Shown here: in pieces, positions 27,525-35,767 of the stretch
Position numbering within the stretch: position 1 is the first letter of the stretch
Layout: every line of letters begins with the position of its first letter
NCBI GenBank assembly: GCA_016716765.1
Contig: JADJVA010000020.1
Coordinates: 558,001-622,000, forward strand
Source: Bdellovibrionales bacterium
GTDB taxonomy: Bacteria > Bdellovibrionota > Bdellovibrionia > Bdellovibrionales > UBA1609
Length of the DNA stretch: 64,000 nt
Direction of reading: 5' to 3'
Translations under genes and position numbers: made by a program
The notes under the pieces: model-generated
The model's input: only the letters and a program-made list of their open reading frames with translations
What the model was told of the DNA's origin: nothing
Databases searched by the model: none

Positions 27525-28184
27525 TCAAAACAAGCCACCGAGAATTTGCCACAAAGTTTCGCCCATGTTAAAAGTGAACTGCAATGAAATCATACTACTT
27601 TGGAGTGAGGTATCGGATTCAAGGCCCGTGTGAGTCTTATCAATCACGGCCGATGAGGTAAAATAAATAAGTCCCACGCCTAAGCGGCCAAATTGATAAT
27701 TTAGACCACCAAAATAGTCAATGGCCTGAAAGGCATAGCTGGTGCGATCAGAAAAGGCTCCCGTTGCAAAGTGCCGTCCCCACATTTGATAGTATTGGGC
27801 GCCTAGTATGATCTTTGTGTAGCGAAGAGAAATTCCCGCCCCGGGTCCTATGAGATTGGAGGCCTCATATTGACTTGCATCGTTTGCTGTATTGACAAGA
27901 TCAAAATATTTCACACCCGCGATGAGATAGACGTCCGTATCGGCAAAATCTAAAATGGGAATATTGACATTAAGCCGCATCCCAACTCCGTCGTAATAGG
28001 CTTTCTCTCCGTCGGGATTTTTTAAATTCATAAATGGATAGCCAAGTTGAACTTCAGCTCCTAGAAAGTACTTTCCAGCACTTGCTTTGCTCCCACCTGC
28101 CTTGGCAGAGGTAGCCGGAGCCTTTGCGCCAGCTTGCCCATTTAGAGAAAAAAGCAGGATGACAAAAACTACTTTTCTCGTCAT
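27525..28184 (-). CDS. Alternative: separate outer-membrane protein starting at the internal ATG
   Basis: The ATG at 28184 follows GGTGG within about 12 bases and begins with its own signal peptide. The 219-residue product is a predicted barrel (LGAEVQLGYPF, GLNYQFGRLGVGLIYF, closing strand near the end). It can be translated separately even if the upstream stop has been lost. This entry overlaps the 27525-29108 reading. Confidence 0.55.
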   Translation of the reverse strand: MTRKVVFVILLFSLNGQAGAKAPATSAKAGGSKASAGKYFLGAEVQLGYPFMNLKNPDGEKAYYDGVGMRLNVNIPILDFADTDVYLIAGVKYFDLVNTANDASQYEASNLIGPGAGISLRYTKIILGAQYYQMWGRHFATGAFSDRTSYAFQAIDYFGGLNYQFGRLGVGLIYFTSSAVIDKTHTGLESDTSLQSSMISLQFTFNMGETLWQILGGLF

Positions 28185-29108
28185 TGGCCACGCACCACCA
28201 GAATGCTGTGAACCTGTTGTGTGAATATTTTTGATGAGACTGCCAACGTAGGTTCCGCTGGTCGTGATGACCTCAACCGAGTCGGTTGTATCGGAGGCAA
28301 TAATGAGGTTTCCGTTTGGAAGTTCAGCCATCGCCGTCGGCAAAGCAATCGTCGCAGCGTTGTTAAAGATTACGGTCGATCCCGTAAGAGTCTGACTCGC
28401 TCGATAAATTGTACTGTTCGTACCGGCATAGTAGATATTGCCATCTGAGTGATTGACAAGATCGTTGGCAGCGTTTGTCAATGTGGCAACGGCGCAGGCT
28501 GATGCCACGGTCGGTCCTATTGTGAGTCGAAAAGCCGCCGTCGCTCCGGATTGAATCACCAAAAGCTCGCCACTGTTATTCACGACAACGGATCGCGCGG
28601 TTGCCGGAGCCGCACAGGGAGCCAACGCGCCCTGAATGAAGGCGTTACCGGTTTGTGGGATTCTTGTCCCCGAAAGATCAAATCGCTCAATGGACGTTCC
28701 CGCTTCGATAATAAAAAGATCATTGGTTGTAGGATGCCGAATCAGCTTGCCAATTGTGCCCGTCAAAAAGGAGCTGGCGAGATAGGGTAGGCGTCCACCT
28801 CCACCCATGTGAACCAAGTCCACTCGATCATTTCCTTCTAAGCTCAAAAGAAAGTGGAGACTGTCAAATACAGCCAAGCCACGTGGGCCGTTTGTTTCTG
28901 CGTAATAGTCTGCCAAAGTAGCAATTAGATTTCCATTTAAATCATAAGAGGTGACCGTCAAAACGGTCGCTGATTGGCTCGCCAAAATTATGCGATCAGA
29001 GTCCAAGCCCAAGGCCCCGACAAAAAAGGCTCCTTCCTTTTTTTCACAGGCAACTGTGCTAACCAAAACGAAAGCGATCAAAAAACAGGAGAAAGTAAAA
29101 TTTATCAC
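27525..29108 (-). CDS. In-frame fusion: propeller-like lipoprotein joined to an outer-membrane protein
   Basis: The 527-residue frame has two parts. The first 300 residues have a lipoprotein signal (VSTVAC lipobox, about residue 21) and repeated strand-turn units (NGNLIAT, SGELLVI, NGNLIIA) like an NHL or SMP-30-type beta-propeller. Near residue 309 a second, complete signal peptide appears (MTRKVVFVILLFSLNGQAGA), followed by a 200-residue beta-barrel ending in Phe. A second export signal in the middle implies that two genes were joined. The codon six bases before the internal ATG is TGG, one substitution from TGA, so a lost stop codon would explain the fusion. Confidence 0.7.
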   Translation of the reverse strand: MINFTFSCFLIAFVLVSTVACEKKEGAFFVGALGLDSDRIILASQSATVLTVTSYDLNGNLIATLADYYAETNGPRGLAVFDSLHFLLSLEGNDRVDLVHMGGGGRLPYLASSFLTGTIGKLIRHPTTNDLFIIEAGTSIERFDLSGTRIPQTGNAFIQGALAPCAAPATARSVVVNNSGELLVIQSGATAAFRLTIGPTVASACAVATLTNAANDLVNHSDGNIYYAGTNSTIYRASQTLTGSTVIFNNAATIALPTAMAELPNGNLIIASDTTDSVEVITTSGTYVGSLIKNIHTTGSQHSGGAWPMTRKVVFVILLFSLNGQAGAKAPATSAKAGGSKASAGKYFLGAEVQLGYPFMNLKNPDGEKAYYDGVGMRLNVNIPILDFADTDVYLIAGVKYFDLVNTANDASQYEASNLIGPGAGISLRYTKIILGAQYYQMWGRHFATGAFSDRTSYAFQAIDYFGGLNYQFGRLGVGLIYFTSSAVIDKTHTGLESDTSLQSSMISLQFTFNMGETLWQILGGLF

Positions 29109-29168
29109 ACATATAGATCGGCATTTGCATCAACGGGCAAAGTCTAGCTCGGGCGAACTAAACTTTTA

Positions 29169-29226
29169 GCCCTGGCCTTTACCCCTGGCCTTTAGTTCTG
29201 GCCTTTAGTTCTGGCCTTTAGTTCTG
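29169..29226. repeat. 13-bp tandem repeat, about 4.5 copies
   Basis: Four units of 13 bases ending CTGGCCTTTA start at 29169, 29182, 29195 and 29208, with a partial fifth. The last two full units are identical (GTTCTGGCCTTTA); the first two differ at the first three positions. The array lies about 60 bases upstream of the minus-strand lipoprotein gene, in its likely promoter region. Confidence 0.75.
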
Positions 29227-29262
29227 TTCATCCATGCTTTCGAGTACCTACTTCCGACATGA

Positions 29263-29625
29263 TTATCTTCGTCCCTTTTTTATTTCCTTCAGTTCCTTCC
29301 ATTCGCTTCTGCATTTTTCGGAAACTTCGTCCTTTTTCGATCTTAGGCACTTCAATAATTCTCTCTTGCTCAGGCCGGGACAAAGTGTTTCAGCATCATC
29401 GTGACAGGCCAACTTAATTTCCTTTCGCTGGGCCTTGCTCTGTTCAAAGGACGACTTACACTCGGATGATAGCTTGTCCTCGTTATCTTTTAGACATTTT
29501 ACGATGCGACCTTCTCCGGCTTGGACACCTGAGCAAAAGGACTCTCGATCCTTAGCACAAGGCCCCTCAGCTCCGGCATGTGCGCTTATAAGCAGGGTTC
29601 CCATCATGACAACGAATATTTTCAT
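29263..29625 (-). CDS. Small secreted Cys-rich repeat protein
   Basis: The ATG at 29625 with AGGAG upstream gives 120 residues and a signal peptide (cleavage near AGAEG). The mature part has two repeats of the form C-(x)nESFC / LCPGL-C-C-C, with eight cysteines in all, resembling the Cys-rich GLG1-type repeat (Cys_rich_FGFR). Such repeats occur in secreted bacterial proteins of unknown role. The longer frame from 29718 places the signal internally and is unlikely. Confidence 0.65.
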   Translation of the reverse strand: MKIFVVMMGTLLISAHAGAEGPCAKDRESFCSGVQAGEGRIVKCLKDNEDKLSSECKSSFEQSKAQRKEIKLACHDDAETLCPGLSKRELLKCLRSKKDEVSEKCRSEWKELKEIKKGRR

Positions 29626-29714
29626 ATTTTGATCTCCTATTCTTGAATTATGCGATGACTTCTCAGAAATAATAAAATCGCCGACGCCGTTTCCAGCAAC
29701 CAGGCATTTAGTTT

Positions 29715-31583
29715 TCACTCCAATCTAGACTTGAGTCGGGCCGGTATTCCTATTTCTCGAGCCAAACGGATTCCAACTTGAATACAGTCACGCACGTCAG
29801 AAGAGAAGCCATTGAAATTATTTTTCAAATGAGATTCTAGGTGGTGGGTAGTTTCAGACAATTTAAGTGCCAGCGATAACTCAAGTAGCTCCACTCCCAT
29901 GAGCCAATGCTGACGAAACGAGTCGAAATATGTTTTGACTAACTTCATTGCACTTTCAGATTCAGAAATTGAATCATTGACGTTCAAACGTACGTTTCTA
30001 ATTTCTTGATAGAGTGAAAATGCCGTGATTTGTTCAGGGGAATATATTCTGTGCTGAACTCTCTTCGCAACAAAGTCGTCAAGTGTGCCGTGCCGTATTC
30101 GATCTGCTGGTCCTCCAAAAACAGAAGCAATCAGACTTCCTACCCCTAGGTCGAAAACTCCCCATTCCGGTTTAAAAAGAAACTCATCACCTCTCTTCAC
30201 CGTGCATTGATCAAACCCAATCAAAATAATTTGGCCATTCTTGCGGACTATTTTTCTCACCAATCCGATCACAATAATTCCCGATGCAAAACAAAGAGTC
30301 GCTGTCGAGTCAACCACCAAACCAAGTCTTTGCAAATCCTGGCTGTCCATAACTGAAAGACATCTGTTTTCATTTTTAAGCAAGCCAACAGGAGAACTGA
30401 AACCCTCAGAGTGGTAGTCAGTGCCATGACCATCAAGCTGACTTCCCTGCAGGCAAAGCTGTGTCGGCCCTTTGAAACTAAAAAAAATGGGTTCAATAAG
30501 ACCTGCTACTTGAGCCGAATGATAAGATGAAAGAATTCCCGAAATCTGAAGTCCCGAATTGAGTTCGATCGTATTAACAGTTTTTGCCGCGAGAGCTTTC
30601 TCTAAGCCGATGAGCCCTCCCTGCTTGAACGCCATTTGGGAGCCGAGCTTCCTCAGTACGTTCTCAAGTACTTCAAAAGATGGTGTTACAAAAAGCTGGG
30701 GCTGCGGCTCCGTAATATCGTAAGGATAATCAAGACAGTGTAAAGTCAAAGGTAGTTTCGGTATCTTCTCCTCTAAGCAAGTCAGCGATTCTCCTAAGGA
30801 TGAAAGAAGCCCTGCTCCAAATATTTTGGGTTCACCTAAATCTCCAATAAGTCCATACTCTGCTGTCCACCAATTCATACGTCCCAGGTAGGCCGCCTCC
30901 GAAACATAGGAAATGGCAAGAGTGGCCTCATTCAGTTTTTCCAATGCCTCCGCGATGTCACTGGGCTCACTGTCAGGATTTTCTTTGCAATCACTCAATA
31001 TCCGAATGGCTTCATATTGCGCCAAGTCCTCTTTGCTGATGATTGCCTTGCTTGCAATCTCAGCATATCGCCGCAGGTAGCGCGCGTAGGCCGGGTCCAC
31101 GAGCATTGGAGCATGCCCGGCGGCTTCATGAACAATGTCAGGAGCAGGCGTGTAGAGCAGATGATCAATTGATCTCATGTCACAAGCAATAGGAAGTAAG
31201 CCCAAGGATTGAAACTCCATAAAAGCAGCCGGAGGGATAAAACCACTCACAGAAACTGCCCCCCATCCAAATTCAGCAAGCCTACTATTCATGTCTTCTA
31301 TTCGTGGTATGGATTCAATTGAAATTCCAGATCTCTCCATCCCCTCTAAATAGCAAGGATGAGCCTTTTGAGACAGATAGTTAGTCAGTCGACGCAAGAT
31401 GTAGCGCCAAACGGCTTGGTCCTCGGGGGTGTAACGCCCGTAATCTTGGCTTACGACATACTTCTTGAGGTGCGCAGGAAACTGAATTTTATTATAATCT
31501 GGTACCACGATAAATCCTTTCCTCTTTTTTTCACCGAAAAGCTGGCCCATCTCACAAATAGCGATAATTCTTTGGTAAAACAA
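29715..31583 (-). CDS. Aromatic amino acid hydroxylase (phenylalanine 4-monooxygenase-like), long form
   Basis: The N-terminal half contains the iron- and pterin-dependent hydroxylase domain: YTPEDQAVWRYILRRL, the iron motif PDIVHEAAGHAP (His at about 151 and 156), then AEYGLIGDLGEPKIFGAGLLSSLGE. The protein is 622 residues, far longer than the usual 260-300 of bacterial enzymes. The C-terminal 300 residues match no domain I recognise. The TTG start at 31583 follows AAGGAGG; an ATG at 31550 is the alternative. It should convert phenylalanine to tyrosine or a related step. Confidence 0.85.
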   Translation of the reverse strand: MFYQRIIAICEMGQLFGEKKRKGFIVVPDYNKIQFPAHLKKYVVSQDYGRYTPEDQAVWRYILRRLTNYLSQKAHPCYLEGMERSGISIESIPRIEDMNSRLAEFGWGAVSVSGFIPPAAFMEFQSLGLLPIACDMRSIDHLLYTPAPDIVHEAAGHAPMLVDPAYARYLRRYAEIASKAIISKEDLAQYEAIRILSDCKENPDSEPSDIAEALEKLNEATLAISYVSEAAYLGRMNWWTAEYGLIGDLGEPKIFGAGLLSSLGESLTCLEEKIPKLPLTLHCLDYPYDITEPQPQLFVTPSFEVLENVLRKLGSQMAFKQGGLIGLEKALAAKTVNTIELNSGLQISGILSSYHSAQVAGLIEPIFFSFKGPTQLCLQGSQLDGHGTDYHSEGFSSPVGLLKNENRCLSVMDSQDLQRLGLVVDSTATLCFASGIIVIGLVRKIVRKNGQIILIGFDQCTVKRGDEFLFKPEWGVFDLGVGSLIASVFGGPADRIRHGTLDDFVAKRVQHRIYSPEQITAFSLYQEIRNVRLNVNDSISESESAMKLVKTYFDSFRQHWLMGVELLELSLALKLSETTHHLESHLKNNFNGFSSDVRDCIQVGIRLAREIGIPARLKSRLE

Positions 31584-31775
31584 GCACCTCCTTCCAATAT
31601 GATTGCAACACTCAATAATCCCCTAGACACTCTTAAAAAAACGCCACGAATGAGGTATATATAGAAAATGTGTGATAGTCTGCCCTCCAGGGCATTTGTT
31701 GCCGAGATATTCCAACTGCAAGGAGAAGTGTAAGGAACAAATCAATGAGGAACCTGAAAAGACCCGGCCTTCTCA

Positions 31776-32459
31776 CTAGACTATTCTGTAGCCAATTCCT
31801 GGTTCCGTAAGAATATGTGCCGGATGAGAGGTAACGATCTCGATCTTCTTGCGAAGTTGAGCGACATAAATTCTTAAATAGTGAGTTTGGTCCGCGGCGT
31901 TTTTTCCCCACACACCTTCTAAGAGCTGAGCTTGCGGCACCACTTTCCCCTGATTTCTAATGAGTGCACTCAACAGCTCATATTCGGTAGCTGTTAACTT
32001 GACGATCTCCAGCCCCACTTTCACTTGGCGTTTATTGAGATCCACTTCAAGATCGCCTGACCTAAAAATCGGCGTGGCCTCGAGTGAGTTATGATGCCTC
32101 AGGCTCACCCTGATGCGCGCAAGGAGTTCGGGAGTTCCAAAAGGTTTAGTCAAATAGTCATCCGCCCCCGCATCTAAAAGTAAAACTTTAGTGGGCTCAT
32201 CATCAGTCACGGTCAATATGATCACCGGGATAGCTGTCCATTTTCGGAGTGATTTAAGAACTTCTAATCCACTGATGTCGGGTAGCCCGAGATCCAAAAT
32301 AATAAGATGCGGATGAAACTCCGCAGCCCTATCGAGCCCGCCCCTACCACTATCTGCTTCTGCGAGCTCAAAGCCTTGATTCATTAAACTGAGACGTAAA
32401 GTATTGCGAATCGCGGCTTCGTCATCAATCACCAAAACTCGTGGTTTTGTTTCAGTCAT
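31776..32459 (-). CDS. kdpE: Response regulator KdpE
   Basis: The 227-residue OmpR-type regulator has a receiver with acidic patch DDEA and phosphoacceptor Asp in LIILDLGLPDISG, and a winged helix (LTATEYELLSALI, LRIYVAQLRKK). It is phosphorylated by KdpD and activates kdpFABC when K+ is low or osmolarity high. Its start overlaps the kdpD stop by four bases and it closes the operon. Confidence 0.95.
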   Translation of the reverse strand: MTETKPRVLVIDDEAAIRNTLRLSLMNQGFELAEADSGRGGLDRAAEFHPHLIILDLGLPDISGLEVLKSLRKWTAIPVIILTVTDDEPTKVLLLDAGADDYLTKPFGTPELLARIRVSLRHHNSLEATPIFRSGDLEVDLNKRQVKVGLEIVKLTATEYELLSALIRNQGKVVPQAQLLEGVWGKNAADQTHYLRIYVAQLRKKIEIVTSHPAHILTEPGIGYRIV

Positions 32460-35146
32460 GAATCCTCCTTCGGAACAGGTGGTGCCTCCGTGAGCGGTAA
32501 CTCGATCGTAAACCGGGCACCGCCCTGTGGACGATTCTCCACCCCGACTCTCCCCTTGTGAAATTCAACAATATTTTTAACGATGGAAAGTCCGAGTCCC
32601 ACTCCACCTGTCGGCGTGCCAGGCACCCGAAAGAATTTTTCGAAAACTTTGTCCAAAAGATTTTCAGGAACTCCTGGCCCTTGATCTTCAACCGCAAGAC
32701 ACAAGGCAAAGTTCGTTTTTCTGGCTAAAATCCGAATGGATGTCCCATGCGGGCTGTAGGCGGCGGCATTCAACAAGAGATTGGCCAGCGCATGCTCCAT
32801 CAATCTAAAGTCCATCTGCACCAAGGGAAGATCCTTGGGAATTTCAATTTCGACTCGGTGCTGATTCAAATTTTTTCCAAGTTTTTTTAATGTCACACCG
32901 ACAAGATCGGAAACATCATGCCATTCCAGTTTAAGAGCCAGCGCGCCTGAGTTGAGGCGGCTCATATCCAAGAGATTCTCAATAACCCTATTGAGGCGGT
33001 CGCCTGCCTCAAGAAGACTTCCCGCGAGCGCACGGACGTACTCTGGATTTTTTGAGTTGGCTTCGTCCTCCAATGCAGCTGCTGTACCAATGACTGCGGT
33101 CAATGGCGTTCGCATTTCATGGGAAATGGAATTTAAAAGTGTCTCATGAATCTTCTCTGATTCCTTGAGACGATCTGACTCTCTCAACCGCTTTTCAAAA
33201 AAGTGACGCTGCAATGAAACTGCCAATTGGCTGGCTATCGAATGGAGAATATTCTCTTTTTCTAAATTGAGTTTTCGTTTTGTCCTCGGCTGGTAAACCA
33301 ACACGCCGACCGTTTCGTCGGGCGCTTTCAATGGGACGTAGAGCGCATTTGACTCAGACAGAGTATCAGTGGACCATCCGGCCACCTTTCCGGACTCAAA
33401 CGCCCACATAGCCACGGCTTTTTCTTTCTCGGAGAGTGGGGGGCGCGGCGAATAATTTTTATTATCGTTCACGGAAAGTTTGCGCTCTTCTGACGCCAGC
33501 ACAATTCCGCATTCTCCATCTAAAAGCCGGCCGACGCGCGTATTGATTTTGGCCACGAACTCCTCCTTAATCCGGCTGCCGGCGATATCCTGCGACACTT
33601 CGAATAGAGCGTTAGTTCTGTCCTCGCGGTCCCGCAAGATCCGTTCGTGGGCCCGAACTCTACTGGTGAGGTAACCTGTGACCAGTGCCGCCACTAAGTA
33701 GATAAAAATCAAAACCCCATCTTCTGGCTCATTGACTGCAAAAGTGAGACGTGGAGGAATAAAAAAGTAATTCCATACAAGTGCACTCAAGGTTGCGACG
33801 AAAAACGTTGGACCAATGGTTGAAACCAGTCCAACCCCTAATACGCCGAGCAAAAATAGAAAGCCAACCGCACGATAACCGATCAGGGGCTCTAACATTC
33901 CATTTAAGAATGAAGTTCCCAGCAGAAACCAAATTGCATTCCAATAGCTAAAGGGACTGCTGTAGTGTTCGATTTTTGTGATCAGGAGAGGCTTATAGAT
34001 TGAAATTCCATCCTGCCTAATGACATGCACATCAATTTCACCAATTTCCCGTACCAGTCGATCGAGAAGCGTCCCTCCCTCAAGCAGATCTCGAAAAAAT
34101 CGTTTTGTCGGACGGCCAACAACGACCTGAGTGACATTTTTTTGCCGCGCGATCCGGCGAAGAGCAGCTGGGACGTCGGTATCGGTCGTCGTCACCACTT
34201 CAGCCTTCAGCTCCCGCGCCAGTGCAATATTTTTTGTTAATTGAGCCTGATCCTCGTCATTCAATGGAACTCCAGTGTCAACGTGAACTGCGATCCAAGG
34301 CGCCTCAAGGTTGTAGGCGAGCCTCCTCGTGGTTCGGATGAGTCGCTCTGAATAGGGGCTGTGACTCACGGCCACCATCATTCGCTCATTGGTCTGCCAG
34401 GGACCTAAGTTTTGTTTGAGACCCTGAAACTGTTGAAGCTCTTGATCCACCCGTTCAGCCGTAACCCGAAGTGCAATCTCGCGGAGAGCAGTCAAACTAT
34501 TCGGCTTGAAAAAATTTTTGGCCGCCGTTTCCTTCTTGTCGCCCAGGTAAACTTTTCCCTCGCTGAGCCGCCGCAAAAGATCATTAGGGGTTATGTCGAC
34601 GAGTTCAATTTGTGCGGCCCGCTCCAGAATGGAATCTGGTACGGTTTCCCTGATGGGAACGCCAGTGATTTGTTCGACAAGATCCTTGCGACTTTCCAAA
34701 TGTTGCACATTCACAGTGGTATAGACGTCAATTCCCGCATCGAGGAGTTCGATCACATCCTGGTAACGCTTTTGATGACGTGAACCTGGAGCGTTGGTGT
34801 GAGCCAGTTCATCAACCAGTACAATGTTTGGTTTCTTAGCGAGAATGGCGTCTAGGTCCATTTCTTGAAGTGTGACACCCTTATATTCAATTTGTTTTTG
34901 CGCGATCATTGGTAATGATTCCGTTAGCGCCATGGTCTCAACGCGACCGTGGGTTTCCACCACTCCAATGACAACATCCGTCCCCTCCTTGAAACGTTCC
35001 CGGGCCGCCCGTAACATCGCATAGGTCTTCCCAACCCCGGCCGACATGCCGAGAAAAACTCTTAAAACGGCATTTTTGGCTCTTCGCTCTTCCTCGCTGA
35101 TGGCGCGAAGAAGAGCATCGGGATCTGGACGTCCATCGTTTGTCAT
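32456..35146 (-). CDS. kdpD: Potassium-sensor histidine kinase KdpD
   Basis: The 896-residue protein has the full KdpD plan: N-terminal KdpD domain with Walker A GMSAGVGKT (about 33-41) and LVDELAHTNAPGSRH, a universal-stress-like domain, four membrane helices (about 400-500), a GAF region, HisKA with ISHEMRTPLTAVIG (His near 675), and an ATPase with GVGLGLSIVKN. It senses low potassium and turgor. Translation is coupled to kdpC by a two-base gap. Confidence 0.96.
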   Translation of the reverse strand: MTNDGRPDPDALLRAISEEERRAKNAVLRVFLGMSAGVGKTYAMLRAARERFKEGTDVVIGVVETHGRVETMALTESLPMIAQKQIEYKGVTLQEMDLDAILAKKPNIVLVDELAHTNAPGSRHQKRYQDVIELLDAGIDVYTTVNVQHLESRKDLVEQITGVPIRETVPDSILERAAQIELVDITPNDLLRRLSEGKVYLGDKKETAAKNFFKPNSLTALREIALRVTAERVDQELQQFQGLKQNLGPWQTNERMMVAVSHSPYSERLIRTTRRLAYNLEAPWIAVHVDTGVPLNDEDQAQLTKNIALARELKAEVVTTTDTDVPAALRRIARQKNVTQVVVGRPTKRFFRDLLEGGTLLDRLVREIGEIDVHVIRQDGISIYKPLLITKIEHYSSPFSYWNAIWFLLGTSFLNGMLEPLIGYRAVGFLFLLGVLGVGLVSTIGPTFFVATLSALVWNYFFIPPRLTFAVNEPEDGVLIFIYLVAALVTGYLTSRVRAHERILRDREDRTNALFEVSQDIAGSRIKEEFVAKINTRVGRLLDGECGIVLASEERKLSVNDNKNYSPRPPLSEKEKAVAMWAFESGKVAGWSTDTLSESNALYVPLKAPDETVGVLVYQPRTKRKLNLEKENILHSIASQLAVSLQRHFFEKRLRESDRLKESEKIHETLLNSISHEMRTPLTAVIGTAAALEDEANSKNPEYVRALAGSLLEAGDRLNRVIENLLDMSRLNSGALALKLEWHDVSDLVGVTLKKLGKNLNQHRVEIEIPKDLPLVQMDFRLMEHALANLLLNAAAYSPHGTSIRILARKTNFALCLAVEDQGPGVPENLLDKVFEKFFRVPGTPTGGVGLGLSIVKNIVEFHKGRVGVENRPQGGARFTIELPLTEAPPVPKEDS

Positions 35147-35148
35147 TT

Positions 35149-35751
35149 TTATTCTCCAGCTGGAGGAGCTTCGCCACTCGGCGAACTCTTGATTCCCTGG
35201 CTCTCATCAAGGGCCACATTGAGTGCTAGGACATTCACCCGTGGTTCCCCAAAAAATCCGAATTGGCGACCTTTTGTTAATTGGTCGATCAGTTTTTTAA
35301 CTTGAGCCTTATTCATTCCTCTGGCCGTAGCCACCCTTGAGAGCTGATAGCGGGCCGCTTCTGGACTTATCTCAGGGTCTAAACCACTTCCTGAGGCGAA
35401 CAACAAGTCTTGCGGCGGCTCACCCATTTCGGGATGCGCGACCTTCAATCTTGCTTTTCTCTCATCAACAGCCGTTTTCAGACTGGCGCTTATTTGACCC
35501 TGGTTGCCTCCACTCGAAGGCAGAGGATTGAAGCTTGCGCCGGAAGGCCTTGGCCAAAAATACTTGGGACCTTCAAAGTTCTGCGCCACAAGCCAGGAGC
35601 CAACGGTCACATCACCACTGAGAGCCATACTGCCATTGGCCTGCCGCTTGAATAAGACCTGCCCAACAACTGTGACGAGGAGCGGATAACCGAGGCCAGT
35701 CAGGACTGTCATAAAGATCAACATCCGAATTGCAGGAATAATGTGTTTCAT
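35149..35751 (-). CDS. kdpC: Potassium-transporting ATPase subunit KdpC
   Basis: The ATG at 35751 gives 200 residues. There is an N-terminal membrane helix (about 10-30) and a periplasmic domain with the KdpC signature PSGASFNPLPSSGGNQG and SGLDPEISPEAA. It stabilises the KdpFABC complex and raises K+ affinity. The gene follows kdpB after 16 bases. The last 20 residues are Ser/Pro-rich and appear dispensable. Confidence 0.94.
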   Translation of the reverse strand: MKHIIPAIRMLIFMTVLTGLGYPLLVTVVGQVLFKRQANGSMALSGDVTVGSWLVAQNFEGPKYFWPRPSGASFNPLPSSGGNQGQISASLKTAVDERKARLKVAHPEMGEPPQDLLFASGSGLDPEISPEAARYQLSRVATARGMNKAQVKKLIDQLTKGRQFGFFGEPRVNVLALNVALDESQGIKSSPSGEAPPAGE

Positions 35752-35767
35752 AAAAGACCCTTTCTGT

